In this document: in pieces, positions 34,383-43,555 of the stretch
How the letters are laid out: the number at the start of each line of letters is the position of its first letter
Position numbering within the stretch: position 1 is the first letter of the stretch
Assembly (NCBI GenBank): GCA_004011035.1
Contig: CP025734.1
Span: forward strand, 2,192,001-2,256,000
Length of the DNA stretch: 64,000 bases
Source: Bdellovibrio sp. qaytius
GTDB taxonomy: Bacteria > Bdellovibrionota > Bdellovibrionia > Bdellovibrionales > Bdellovibrionaceae
Reading direction: 5' to 3'
Position numbers and translations under genes: made by a program
Notes under the pieces: generated by a model
What the model was told of the DNA's origin: nothing
The model's input: only the letters and a program-made list of their open reading frames with translations
The model's database searches: none

Positions 34383-34961
34383 TTAAGAACGTAATCGTGC
34401 GAAGTTTACGATTTCGTTGGCTGTTTTTAGCATAAGATCGAAATCCATTTTGGGTTGCGATACTAAGCCCTGTTCTGGCAAAAACGGAACGTGAACAAAT
34501 ATCGATTGAATCAACGGATAGTTTTTTAAAACTTTAAAATACAAATTATTACAAACAAAAGTGCCAGCTGAAAACGAAGTTTCGGTTTTTAAACGGCGAT
34601 CGGCTAAGAACGCCGATAAATCATCAACCGCAAAAGTCGACATCAATGCAAGTTCACCATCACCGATTCGGCCAACAGTCGGAACATATTTTGATTCATC
34701 GGCTGATTTAGTTTGGTTCCAATTCAACGCGATTTTTTCTAAACACACATTTGGTCGGCCACCCGCTTGGCCAAACATGATGATAAATTTTGGATTCACT
34801 TGTTCGATTGTTTTTTGCAATTCTAAGAACGCGCGTTCGAATTCTGTGGGTAAAATTTGAGTTACCAAGTCTTGAGAATCTACTTTAAGTTTTTCAACCA
34901 AGAGTTCACTCGGATTAATTTTTTCGCTTAAGAAAGGTTTAAAGCCTGTAACTAAGATCAT
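34383..34961 (-). CDS. pcp: pyroglutamyl-peptidase I (C15 family)
   Basis: The protein has 192 residues. The catalytic triad motifs are visible: Glu in CLEKIALN, Cys in SAGTFVCNNLYF and His in FVHVPFLP. It removes N-terminal pyroglutamate from peptides in the cytoplasm. The start overlaps the pdxH stop by four bases (ATGA), making it the third gene of the fkp-pdxH-pcp operon. Confidence 0.9.
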   Translation of the reverse strand: MILVTGFKPFLSEKINPSELLVEKLKVDSQDLVTQILPTEFERAFLELQKTIEQVNPKFIIMFGQAGGRPNVCLEKIALNWNQTKSADESKYVPTVGRIGDGELALMSTFAVDDLSAFLADRRLKTETSFSAGTFVCNNLYFKVLKNYPLIQSIFVHVPFLPEQGLVSQPKMDFDLMLKTANEIVNFARLRS

Positions 34962-35578
34962 GGAAATCTAAGCGAGGTCTTCCACTGGTATTCAGTAGCG
35001 TTTGTGATTTTATCTAATGAGTTTGTCGCCGTGTAAACATAACGTTCATGCAGACGACCGTTCTTACCAAACCAAAATTCGATCTCGCGCGGAATGATAC
35101 GGTAGCCTCCCCAATGTGGAGGGCGAGGTACTTTTTGGCCTTCGAATTTTTTTGTAAACTCAGCCATACGTTGATGAAACTGATCAAAGTTTTGCATTTC
35201 AGAAGATTGAAGCGAGGCCCATGCGCCAAGTTGGCTTAATCGAGCACGAGTTGCAAAATATTGGTCAGATTCACTGTCTGTTAATTTATCGGTAAAACCA
35301 GAGATGCGCACTTGCTCATCGAGATGGGGCCAAAAAAAATTTGCACAGATGTTTGGATTTGTATCTAGATCGTGACCTTTGCGGCCATCGTAATTGGTAT
35401 AAAAAGAAAACCCTCCGCGAATCAGTCCTTTAAAGTAGACAACTCGAACAGAGGGTTCATTTTTTTCGTTCACTGTCGCGATAGACATCGCTTGGTGTTC
35501 AGGTATGCCCTTCAACTGGGCCGTTTTTAGTGAGTTTTGAAAGTTCAGAAATGGATCTTTCTTAAAATCAAAACTCAT
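34958..35578 (-). CDS. pdxH: pyridoxine 5'-phosphate oxidase
   Basis: The protein has 206 residues, a normal length. The FMN-binding split barrel shows RVVYFKGL and FYTNYDGRKGHDL; the substrate end shows PRPPHWGGYRIIP and FWFGKNGRLHER. It oxidises pyridoxine or pyridoxamine 5'-phosphate to pyridoxal 5'-phosphate using FMN. It begins five bases after the FKBP gene and overlaps pcp, so all three are probably one transcript. Confidence 0.93.
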   Translation of the reverse strand: MSFDFKKDPFLNFQNSLKTAQLKGIPEHQAMSIATVNEKNEPSVRVVYFKGLIRGGFSFYTNYDGRKGHDLDTNPNICANFFWPHLDEQVRISGFTDKLTDSESDQYFATRARLSQLGAWASLQSSEMQNFDQFHQRMAEFTKKFEGQKVPRPPHWGGYRIIPREIEFWFGKNGRLHERYVYTATNSLDKITNATEYQWKTSLRFP

Positions 35579-35583
35579 TAAAA

Positions 35584-36318
35584 TTACTTTTTACCTTTTT
35601 TTGCTGGAGCTGCAGGTTTAGCTGCTGCTGCGCCTGGAGCAGGAGCTGCGCCGGCTTTAACGATATCAAGTAATTCAACTTCAAATACTAAAGCTGAATT
35701 TGGTGGGATACCTGGGCGACCAGATGCACCGTATGCTAACTCAGCAGGGATGAAAAGTTTGTACTTAGAACCAACTTTCATCATTTGTAATGCTTCAGTC
35801 CAACCTGGAATAACGCCACCAACTGGAAATTCAGCTGGTTGACCACGATCGTATGAAGAATCGAATTGTTCGCCAGTAGTTAATGTACCTTTGTAGTGAC
35901 ATTTAACTGTGTCAGTTTTAGTTGGGATTGGGCCAGTACCTTCAGATACAACGATGTATTGTAATCCAGAAGCTGTTACTTTTACGCCTTCAGCCGTTTT
36001 GTTTTTTTCAAGAAACTCAGCTGATTTGCCTTTGTTTTTATCGGCTTCTTCAGTTTGTTTTTTCATAGCCATTTCTTGTAACTTCATCATAGCTTTTTGG
36101 ATTTCATCTTCTTTTAATTCAGATTTTCCAGCCATAGCGTCTGTTAAAGAAGCTGCTAAAGTTTTTGCATCGATTTCGATGTTTTGAGCTTTTAAGTTAC
36201 GGCCAATTTGTTGACCGATAGCGTAGCTCGCCTGACCTTTGTCAGATTTAAGATCTGGTTTGTTACAACCAACAAGTCCAATAACTGCAACTGCAGCTAC
36301 TAACATGATTTTGTTCAT
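35584..36318 (-). CDS. FKBP-type peptidyl-prolyl isomerase lipoprotein (Mip/FkpA-like)
   Basis: The protein has 244 residues. A lipobox (GLVGC) ends the signal peptide. Residues ~25-110 form the helical dimerisation domain of Mip/FkpA proteins (SYAIGQQIGRNLK). The FKBP catalytic domain follows (~118-218: HYKGTLTTGEQFDSSY, PGWTEALQMMKVG, YGASGRPGIPPNS). The tail is Ala/Pro/Lys-rich. It acts as a folding catalyst and chaperone in the periplasm or on the membrane surface. It is first in the operon with pdxH and pcp. Confidence 0.92.
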   Translation of the reverse strand: MNKIMLVAAVAVIGLVGCNKPDLKSDKGQASYAIGQQIGRNLKAQNIEIDAKTLAASLTDAMAGKSELKEDEIQKAMMKLQEMAMKKQTEEADKNKGKSAEFLEKNKTAEGVKVTASGLQYIVVSEGTGPIPTKTDTVKCHYKGTLTTGEQFDSSYDRGQPAEFPVGGVIPGWTEALQMMKVGSKYKLFIPAELAYGASGRPGIPPNSALVFEVELLDIVKAGAAPAPGAAAAKPAAPAKKGKK

Positions 36319-36420
36319 AGATGTGTCTCCTTGAGTGTTTCGTTTTCGTTTACGTTTTTATAAAATTACGTTTACACTCAAAAGCATGATCGAATTCTTA
36401 AACATTTTCAATCACATAAC

Positions 36421-37296
36421 ATGCTGCACATAAGTCTTTATTTTTTAGCCTTAGTCTCACTCTCGACTTCGCCAAATTGGGCAAAACTTAATCATATGTC
36501 GTCAGCTACATTAGGTTTTTACCGTCTAGCTGGCGCTTCTTTACTGCTTTTTACTTACTTATTGCTCTCTAAGAAATTAAAAAAAATTAATTTCGACCGT
36601 AATTTCGTCTGGGCTCTGTGCTCTGGGTTTTTCTTTTTTCTTCATCTCTGGACCTACAAATACGCCTCTAAAAACACACTCGTTTCAAACACGATGATTT
36701 TATTTGCCACGAACCCAGTTTGGGCCACCTTAGGTGGTCAGGTGTTTTTCAAAGAGAGCATCAAGCCCCGCGTGTTATTCTCATATATGTTAGCCTTAAT
36801 TGGCGTGTTTATGCTGGTCGCACAGAACCTGCAACTGACTCCTGAAAATCATCTTGGCAATGTGTCAGCGTTAGTGTCTGCGTTTTTCTATGCTCTCTAT
36901 ATGTTAACGAGCAAAAAAGCTCGTCTACATATGGATAATAGCGATTTTTCTCTGATTCAGTATTCAACCTGCGCATTGATGTTTGCGATCGCGTGTTTAT
37001 CAACAAATTCGCAAATGACAGGCTTTGATGCGATCTCTTGGTGGTCGGTCTTGGGCTTAATCGTGTTTCCAACTTTTTTAGGTCATATGAGCTTTACCTA
37101 TTTAGTTAAGCACATGAATCTAAGCTTAATGAGCTGCGGAAAACTGATTGAGCCTATTATTGCCACAATTATTGCCTATTTTATCTTTGGCGAGCAACTT
37201 GGAAGCTTGGCAATCTACGCCTTTCTTTTGACGGGTGTTTCCGTACTCATTTTATTCTGGCCAAGTATTAATAAACGCGCAAATATCTCCTCGTGA
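36421..37296 (+). CDS. EamA/DMT-superfamily transporter
   Basis: The protein has 291 residues and about ten transmembrane helices in two EamA repeats. Typical segments are WAKLNHMSSATLGFYRLAGA in the first half and EPIIATIIAYFIFGEQL in the second. Such proteins export amino acids or other metabolites; the substrate is not inferable. Its stop overlaps the GTG start of the response-regulator gene, linking it to the following two-component system. Confidence 0.85.
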   Translation: MLHISLYFLALVSLSTSPNWAKLNHMSSATLGFYRLAGASLLLFTYLLLSKKLKKINFDRNFVWALCSGFFFFLHLWTYKYASKNTLVSNTMILFATNPVWATLGGQVFFKESIKPRVLFSYMLALIGVFMLVAQNLQLTPENHLGNVSALVSAFFYALYMLTSKKARLHMDNSDFSLIQYSTCALMFAIACLSTNSQMTGFDAISWWSVLGLIVFPTFLGHMSFTYLVKHMNLSLMSCGKLIEPIIATIIAYFIFGEQLGSLAIYAFLLTGVSVLILFWPSINKRANISS

Positions 37297-37982
37297 GAAT
37301 TCTTGTCATCGAAGATCAAGCTAAAACCGCTCAGTTTTTAAAACGTGGGCTTAATGAAGTCGGCTATTCAGTAGATATTGCTGAAAGCGGTGCTGCTGGC
37401 GAAAGCTATATCGCAAGTTCAGAATACGATTTAATTATTTTAGATGTGATGTTGCCCGATCAAAATGGCATGGACACCGCAAGACACATTCGCAGAGACG
37501 GCTTTCAAGGCCCGATTCTGATGTTAACCGCGTTAGCGACAACTAAAGATAAAGTTCATGGTCTTGATGCCGGAGCCGATGATTATTTAACTAAGCCCTT
37601 TGCTTTTGATGAGCTTTTAGCCCGTGTGCGCGCCTTACTTCGCAGAAATTCTGCGGGCACAAGTGTAAATTCAGTTTTAAAATACTCAGACTTAGAAGTA
37701 GATCTTATTCACCGCCGCGTTTTACGCGAAGGTAAAGAAATCACACTGACAGCTAAAGAATTTTCGCTCTTAGAGTATTTTATTCGCAATCCTGAACGCC
37801 CGTTAGGTCGTGTTTCAATTGCTGAACATGTTTGGGATATTCATTTTGATTCTGAAAGTAATGTGATTGATGTGTATATCAATTTATTACGTAAAAAAGT
37901 GGATGCTCCGTTTTCTAAAAAATTAATTCAAACCGTGGTGGGCGTAGGATACGTCTTAAAAGATAGCCATGAAAAGACTTAG
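37293..37982 (+). CDS. OmpR-family response regulator (CusR/CopR-like)
   Basis: The protein has 229 residues with a GTG start overlapping the previous stop. The receiver domain contains the acidic pair (VIEDQ), the phospho-accepting Asp (LIILDVMLP) and the Lys (DDYLTKPF). A winged-helix DNA-binding domain follows (~125-225). It is most like the CusR/CopR metal or QseB branch. It pairs with the kinase gene that overlaps it by 14 bases. Confidence 0.9.
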   Translation: MRILVIEDQAKTAQFLKRGLNEVGYSVDIAESGAAGESYIASSEYDLIILDVMLPDQNGMDTARHIRRDGFQGPILMLTALATTKDKVHGLDAGADDYLTKPFAFDELLARVRALLRRNSAGTSVNSVLKYSDLEVDLIHRRVLREGKEITLTAKEFSLLEYFIRNPERPLGRVSIAEHVWDIHFDSESNVIDVYINLLRKKVDAPFSKKLIQTVVGVGYVLKDSHEKT

Positions 37983-39393
37983 CCTTCGCGTACGCTTAAC
38001 GGCTTTATTTGTTTTGATTTACGGATCAACAACGATTTTATTTTCTATTTTTTCTTATTATAAATTAAGCGAATCGCTGCTGCAAGATTTTGACAATGCT
38101 CTTTATAATTACTCGATCGATATTTCACAAACCATTGAATACGGCCCACAAATCGATTTAACACTTCCTCCATTAGTGATGGAAGAAGGCAAGATCTTTC
38201 CGTTTCCATCTGGTACGGCTTTGATTTTAGTGCGCCATATTTCGGGCGAGATTTTAAGTCGCAGTGGTAATTTTGGTTTATTCTTACCGCCCTTCCAAAG
38301 TGAAGTGAAAAAAATCCTGGCCGGCGCTGATTCAGCTTACGCCACTGTTAATGATGCTGCGATCATCCCCGATGCCGAGGCCAGCTCTTACCGGGTTATT
38401 ACTTTTCCGTTAGATAGCGAAACGAACCCGACATTATTTTTACAAATTGCGGCTCCGCGTGTGACGTTAGAAACGCAAACACGTGAATTAAAAAATATTT
38501 TACGCTTTGGTTTACCTGCCGTTTTATTTATAGCAATTTTATCAGGTTTGTTTTTCGCTTCACGTGCACTGAGACCCGTGCAAGAAATGATTCAATTTAC
38601 TAATCGTTTAAATGCCAATGATTTACATGAACGTATTCCGCTGCCAAATTCACGTGATGAAATCAGAAAATTAGCTGAAACCCTGAATGGAATGCTCGAG
38701 CGCATCGAAAGTGCCTTTAGCTCGCAAGAGCGTTTCGTGGCCGATGCCTCACATCAGTTATTAACGCCACTGACGATTTTAAAAGGCGAAATTGAAACCA
38801 ATGCCAGATCAACTTCAGATAACGAACAACAAAAAATTTATAAAAGCTTACTTCAAGAAGTTGATAGCTTATCTAAAATTGTTACAGACATGTTGTTATT
38901 AGCCCGTATTGATGCTGGCGAAAATGCCCTGCAATTTAGTGAAGTTTACTTAGATGAAACTCTGATTGATGTTATTGCCCGTCTGCAAAAGCTAGCTAAG
39001 AACAAAAACATTCTTATCACTTTAGATTTCTTAAACCAAGATCAACGCCAACCTATTTCTGGCGATCCCGATTTATTAACCAATCTGATTATGAATTTAA
39101 TTGAGAACTCGATTAAATATTCGCAAGAAAGCCAGCACATCCTGGTTAAACTTGATTGGCAAAATGACTTTAATAAATTGACCATCGAAGATTTCGGCAA
39201 AGGTATTCCTGAAAAACTATTACCGCAAATTTTTAATCGCTTTAGTCGAGCAGACACATCAAGCCAAACTAAAGGTTTTGGCTTAGGTTTAGCGATCGCC
39301 CAAAAAATTGCCGTGCTTCATAAATCCGAAATTAAATTTGTTCACAAAGACACACCAGGCACTTTAGTAGAATTAAATTTTTCGAACTCTTAG
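37969..39393 (+). CDS. sensor histidine kinase (CusS-like)
   Basis: The protein has 474 residues. Two transmembrane helices (~10-30 and ~180-200) frame a ~150-residue periplasmic sensor domain. HAMP (~205-255), the phospho-accepting His in ADASHQLLTPLT (~262), and the N/G1/G2 boxes of HATPase (MNLIENSIKYS, DFGKGIPE, GFGLGLAIA) follow. It would phosphorylate the preceding response regulator. The signal is unknown. Substitution of Leu for Arg in the usual SHELRTPL motif (SHQLLTPL) is mild and common. Confidence 0.9.
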   Translation: MKRLSLRVRLTALFVLIYGSTTILFSIFSYYKLSESLLQDFDNALYNYSIDISQTIEYGPQIDLTLPPLVMEEGKIFPFPSGTALILVRHISGEILSRSGNFGLFLPPFQSEVKKILAGADSAYATVNDAAIIPDAEASSYRVITFPLDSETNPTLFLQIAAPRVTLETQTRELKNILRFGLPAVLFIAILSGLFFASRALRPVQEMIQFTNRLNANDLHERIPLPNSRDEIRKLAETLNGMLERIESAFSSQERFVADASHQLLTPLTILKGEIETNARSTSDNEQQKIYKSLLQEVDSLSKIVTDMLLLARIDAGENALQFSEVYLDETLIDVIARLQKLAKNKNILITLDFLNQDQRQPISGDPDLLTNLIMNLIENSIKYSQESQHILVKLDWQNDFNKLTIEDFGKGIPEKLLPQIFNRFSRADTSSQTKGFGLGLAIAQKIAVLHKSEIKFVHKDTPGTLVELNFSNS

Positions 39394-39424
39394 GTAGGCC
39401 GTCCCTTTTTCGGGAGCAGCGCTC
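39393..39424 (+). terminator. hairpins after the kinase gene
   Basis: A GTAGGCCGTCCC-T5 segment related to the terminator at 8085 is followed by a GGAGC-AGC-GCTCC stem (39411-39424). Together they separate the kinase gene from the convergent antiporter gene. The first hairpin is imperfect. Confidence 0.45.
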
Positions 39425-39435
39425 CATTTCTCGAT

Positions 39436-40707
39436 CTAGAAATTACCGAAGATCATGAAAAAACCAATAGCGATGACTGTTGGTACTAGCGCTGCCAAAA
39501 ATAATTTCAAAGCGTTTAAACTTTTATCTGGAAATTTTTCTGACAAGATCGCAAAGCCTGCTGGATTTGGCGCGTTGGCTAGAATTGTTAAGCCTCCGCC
39601 GGTGATGGCTCCTGAAACTAAAGCCCATTTTGATGATTCAGTTAAGCCTTCGACTTGCGAACCTAAGTAAGTCAAAGCCGCGTTGTCTGTAACTGCAGTC
39701 AGCGCTGTGGCTATGAAGTATAATGTTTTTTCAGTCAGGGCTTGCAGAATGGGCGTGACCCACCACTTTTGCAAAGAACCAAAAACGATTAATCCGGCTA
39801 AGAAAAACGCAACTAAAAAGGCTTCTCTGAATTTTAAACCGTCTTGGTATTTTTTTGTGACTGTCGTTAAACCTATAAAAGCTAAAAATAAGCCGACAAA
39901 AATAATATCTTGATGGGCCGCTAAAACAATTCCAGTCATAAACAACAGATGAGTAACAGTTAACCAAACCGGCATTGGGTAATGCTCTGGTTCTAATTTT
40001 TGAATTTGGGCTTTAATTTTATTTTTAAAAATAAAACAAAACACCAAAGCATTCACTAAAGTGGTGCAGATGACGGCTTCACCGATCTGAACAAAAACAT
40101 CTTTTAAACTCCACCCGAATTTGTGCGCGACAATTAAAATCGGCGGAGCCGCAAAATGAGTTAATCCCCCACCGATAGAAACATTCACGAATAACAAAGC
40201 CAATACGCCGTAAAGCAATTTTTCGTCGACCTTATCAAGCATACGATACAAAAGCAGAGCTAAAATTGTAATCGCTGCCGGTTCAGTGATTAACGAACCC
40301 AGTAAAGGCCCGACACCTAATAAGACAAACACTTGAATGACTTTTTCATCGACCGGAAGCAGACGACATAAAATTTTAACTAAGCCCAGCAGAATAGATC
40401 TTGCGATCGTAACCACAGGGCGCGACGAAGCTAATATCATGATACAAAAAACAAATAACGGTTCGGTCATTTGCAATGAACGTGCATAACTGAGCATCGG
40501 CATTGCGCCGTAACTGATCGACGAAATTGTTAAAAAGATGATCGCCCAAAAACCAAAGACCACTTCGACTTCAGACAACAAATGAAAAAAGGCTTCTAAA
40601 CCTGAACCCTGTTTAAACTTTTTAGAAAATTGAGCAAAGACCGGTGTGATAAAGCTGTGAACTAAAGCCACAGCCAATAACACCGTTGATAGAACTTCTA
40701 CTGACAT
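39436..40707 (-). CDS. putative Na+/H+ antiporter
   Basis: The protein has 423 residues and about 11-12 transmembrane helices. Re-entrant-type motifs GVGPLLGSLITEPAAITIL, GGGLTHFAAPPILIVA and TDNAALTYLGSQVEG match the putative Na+/H+ antiporter family PF07399 of the ion-transporter superfamily. It probably exchanges Na+ for H+ at the inner membrane. Its start overlaps the end of the upstream HNH nuclease gene by ten bases. Confidence 0.82.
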   Translation of the reverse strand: MSVEVLSTVLLAVALVHSFITPVFAQFSKKFKQGSGLEAFFHLLSEVEVVFGFWAIIFLTISSISYGAMPMLSYARSLQMTEPLFVFCIMILASSRPVVTIARSILLGLVKILCRLLPVDEKVIQVFVLLGVGPLLGSLITEPAAITILALLLYRMLDKVDEKLLYGVLALLFVNVSIGGGLTHFAAPPILIVAHKFGWSLKDVFVQIGEAVICTTLVNALVFCFIFKNKIKAQIQKLEPEHYPMPVWLTVTHLLFMTGIVLAAHQDIIFVGLFLAFIGLTTVTKKYQDGLKFREAFLVAFFLAGLIVFGSLQKWWVTPILQALTEKTLYFIATALTAVTDNAALTYLGSQVEGLTESSKWALVSGAITGGGLTILANAPNPAGFAILSEKFPDKSLNALKLFLAALVPTVIAIGFFMIFGNF

Positions 40708-41504
40708 AGGTTCTTGTTAACTTCCATGTACTGACGTTGTTCTTTAATTTCATTAGCTGAAACAGTTAAATCATCAGTGCTGCAGTGATTTTGTGTGATT
40801 TCTTCTTCAATGGCCGTGACTTCACGCGGAGTCATTTTTAGATCCCAGATATATTTAATTTCTAACCAATTACGTAAATATTCACACGTGAAAGCTTTTG
40901 ATGGCGGAATATATTCTAAAGGTGACTTATCACTTTTACGAATATTTTCAGGGCCATTCACAGCTAAAAGATGAAATTTATTACCTAAGTAATTTGCGTA
41001 CAAACAGCGTTTTGCTTTATCCCAAGTGTGTGCACCGGTCATGTAAGCATTTTTTAACGCCACAACGTGATCAATTTGAATATCATCAGCATTGTTGTAA
41101 GTTTGGTTTGTGTAAGGATCAAACCAGTTACCGGCAGTCACAGTGCATTTATCGTTAACAGTGATATCAACTGATGAATCGCGTTTTAAAACAACGCCAC
41201 GTGTATTTAAACAGGTTGATTTAATCGGTCTGATCCATTCACCGAATTGGCTCGCGCGGTCGTAATCAACAGCCGGCAACGGAAACTCAGACGCCACGCG
41301 CTTAAAATCAGCTAAGTAAATGTGGTCTTCGGTGCTGTCTTCTTTGCTTTGAGTGAAAACAAAATAGTAAGTGTATTTGAAGGTTTCTTTTTGCGCGAGA
41401 GTTAGCTCGTGATAAGCCGAACTCTTTACAATCGAAGAATCATATGCGTTTGCAGTGACTGCAAAGAATAATAATCCTGTTAGAAAAAGATTTTTTAGCA
41501 TCAT
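40698..41504 (-). CDS. secreted HNH nuclease (DUF1524/GmrSD-C type)
   Basis: The protein has 268 residues. A signal peptide ends near residue 20 (ANAYD). The nuclease core is IQIDHVVALKNAYMTGAH...NKFHLLAVNGPENIRKSDKSP, the DH...N...K arrangement of DUF1524-type HNH enzymes. Six cysteines suggest disulfides after export. A secreted non-specific nuclease would digest prey DNA. It is first in the operon with the antiporter. Confidence 0.85.
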   Translation of the reverse strand: MMLKNLFLTGLLFFAVTANAYDSSIVKSSAYHELTLAQKETFKYTYYFVFTQSKEDSTEDHIYLADFKRVASEFPLPAVDYDRASQFGEWIRPIKSTCLNTRGVVLKRDSSVDITVNDKCTVTAGNWFDPYTNQTYNNADDIQIDHVVALKNAYMTGAHTWDKAKRCLYANYLGNKFHLLAVNGPENIRKSDKSPLEYIPPSKAFTCEYLRNWLEIKYIWDLKMTPREVTAIEEEITQNHCSTDDLTVSANEIKEQRQYMEVNKNLCQ

Positions 41505-41581
41505 CTTTCAACCCCTTCCTTGAAGTTTGAAATTAACGTGGGTACATTTCATTAAATTAACAGTGAGATTTCAAGACAATA

Positions 41582-42496
41582 ATGAAAGATACTTTTAAAC
41601 CTTTATTTTGTGCGCCATCTTTCTACACAGAATATCAAGATTCGTTCAGGATCATTGATGCAGCTGTGAATGATTTGCAATGGGATAAAACATCCGAAGT
41701 GATGTTGTGGACAGCATTACTTGCGATGCTTCGTCGACGCACAGATTGGTTTCAAGGCGTAAGTTCCAATGTGCCTCAAAGTTCGAATTCCATAGCACCT
41801 CATTATGAAGTTTATACTCTAGTTCAAAAATTAAATATCGATTGGCCCCATAAACTTTCAAAAGAAATTTCATTTGCTGAATTTTTGCGAACAGTGAAAA
41901 TCAAACCGCTGCCTGCCGTTGCCCAAAAAGCGATGTATTTTATTTTCACCCAGAAATACCCCATCACGGTTTTAGATTACGAACCATCCCCGCGTGAGCT
42001 TTTACAAATTCAATGCGAAGGCCGCCGTATCATCACGTTTAAAAATGATTTTAGCCAATGGCCTACGCAAAAGTTTGGTAAACGTGACCCGTTAAGTTTT
42101 TGGTTACATGACTGTATTCATGCAGAGCATTTTTTTTCTCAACCTGAAATCTATCAAAGCCAATTAGGATTTTACAAATTCGTGTCTGATGCACATGCGG
42201 CTCAGTGCTGGCCTGATTTATCTGCAAACCCGCAGTTTGAAGGTGATTTTTCATACCTGATTTCAGACATGAACTCGCACCCGTTACACCTTTTTAAGAC
42301 CCTAAAGGCGATCACTGATATTCACTTTAAAGAGCAATCTTTAAGCATCTGGGACAGAGTCATTACGAGTTGTTTAGGGTCAACTGAAGAGTTGAATGCT
42401 TTGCGTAAACTCAATACCGCTTATTTTGTCGATAACGATATTGACGCCTTGTTGCAAATGACAAAACGTCTGGGAGCACAGAGCTATACGACTTAG
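41582..42496 (+). CDS. conserved protein with a His/Glu cluster, function unknown
   Basis: The protein has 304 residues, no signal peptide and no clear membrane helix. The most striking feature is a cluster FWLHDCIHAEHFF (H-D-x2-H-A-E-H, ~178-190) followed by DAHAAQCWPD. This looks like a metal site, possibly di-iron or zinc. I do not recognise the family. It is divergent from the secreted nuclease gene with 77 bases between starts. An enzymatic role is inferred only from the cluster. Confidence 0.55.
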   Translation: MKDTFKPLFCAPSFYTEYQDSFRIIDAAVNDLQWDKTSEVMLWTALLAMLRRRTDWFQGVSSNVPQSSNSIAPHYEVYTLVQKLNIDWPHKLSKEISFAEFLRTVKIKPLPAVAQKAMYFIFTQKYPITVLDYEPSPRELLQIQCEGRRIITFKNDFSQWPTQKFGKRDPLSFWLHDCIHAEHFFSQPEIYQSQLGFYKFVSDAHAAQCWPDLSANPQFEGDFSYLISDMNSHPLHLFKTLKAITDIHFKEQSLSIWDRVITSCLGSTEELNALRKLNTAYFVDNDIDALLQMTKRLGAQSYTT

Positions 42497-42567
42497 ACCT
42501 AGGTTAACTTTGAGCCCCTTGGTATACTGCTTTGGTGACGAAAATCACACACAAGAAAGGAGGCAAT

Positions 42568-42714
42568 ATGGAAATTAACACTACGAAAAATGCAAATGCG
42601 AAGAATGATACACAAACTTCAGCCAACACTACTTCGGCAAATCATTCTGCGCCTCAACACGCAAAACCATTAGCTTTAAAAAAACGTAAACGTAAAGCCC
42701 CAGCTGGCTGGTAG
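42568..42714 (+). CDS. small basic protein, 48 residues
   Basis: An excellent ribosome-binding site (AAGGAGG at 42557-42563) precedes the ATG at 42568. The first two thirds are Asn/Thr/Ser/Ala-rich and the end is basic (LKKRKRKAPAGW). The longer frame from 42532 ignores this site and is unlikely. Imperfect hairpins follow (42714-42750). It might bind nucleic acid through its tail. No family recognised. Confidence 0.55.
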   Translation: MEINTTKNANAKNDTQTSANTTSANHSAPQHAKPLALKKRKRKAPAGW

Positions 42715-42768
42715 CACTTCTCTGAAGGTGCTTCCGCCCAAGTCTCGGGCGTGATAGTTATTTAATCT

Positions 42769-43383
42769 ATGAAATTATATTACGCGAATTTATCTCCCTA
42801 CACCCGTAAGGTTATAGCGACGGCAATGATTACGGGTCTATTAGACAAACTAGAAATCATCGATCTGATGAGCACGGGAAAATATATTCCCACCCCTGAA
42901 TTAAAAAAGGCCAACCCCTTAGGAAAGATTCCGGCTTTGCTGTTAGCTAACGGCGAAACTGTGGTCGATTCTCCGGTGATCTGTGAGTATTTAGATGCAA
43001 AATCAATTAAAGGTTCGATCTACCCTAAAGACGAAGACGCGTACTTCTTTCAACGAAAGCTTGAGGCTTTAGCTGACGGTTGTACGGATGCCACGTTACT
43101 TCGTCGTTACGAATCAGTGCGCCCGCCTGAATTACAAAGCGCTGAATGGGATGCAAAACAAAAAGAGAAAATGGCTCTGAGTTTTCAGTATTTTGACTCG
43201 GTCGCCTCGCGCTTAGGAACATCAGAATTCTACATTGGCGAGATTAGTATTGTGGCGATGATCGACTATGCTGACATTCGATTTCCACAAGAGAACTGGC
43301 TTTCAACCGCGCCCAATTTGAAAAAATGGTACGACCTGGTTAAGGTTTTACCGCTGTTTAGCGAAACAGCGCCTAAAAAATAG
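42769..43383 (+). CDS. glutathione S-transferase family protein
   Basis: The protein has 204 residues. The thioredoxin-like N-domain begins MKLYYANLSPYTRKV, with Ser/Thr at the usual catalytic position, and continues NPLGKIPAL and the cis-Pro/glutathione contact DSPVICEYL. The alpha-helical C-domain follows. Typical roles are glutathione conjugation or peroxide reduction in the cytoplasm. Acceptor substrate unknown. Confidence 0.87.
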   Translation: MKLYYANLSPYTRKVIATAMITGLLDKLEIIDLMSTGKYIPTPELKKANPLGKIPALLLANGETVVDSPVICEYLDAKSIKGSIYPKDEDAYFFQRKLEALADGCTDATLLRRYESVRPPELQSAEWDAKQKEKMALSFQYFDSVASRLGTSEFYIGEISIVAMIDYADIRFPQENWLSTAPNLKKWYDLVKVLPLFSETAPKK

Positions 43384-43411
43384 GTTTTTCAGAATAATTT
43401 CGGGCTGCTGT

Positions 43412-43440
43412 TTGACAACTTCGGGGTTCGACATTAAAAC
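43412..43440 (+). promoter_or_regulatory. tRNA-Met promoter
   Basis: A consensus -35 TTGACA, 17 bases, then TAAAAC. The expected start lies ~24 bases before the mature tRNA 5' end. Confidence 0.55.
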
Positions 43441-43470
43441 AATTGTTCACTTTTGAATATTTTTGACGGT

Positions 43471-43547
<77 letters not shown>

Positions 43548-43555
43548 ATTTTTTC

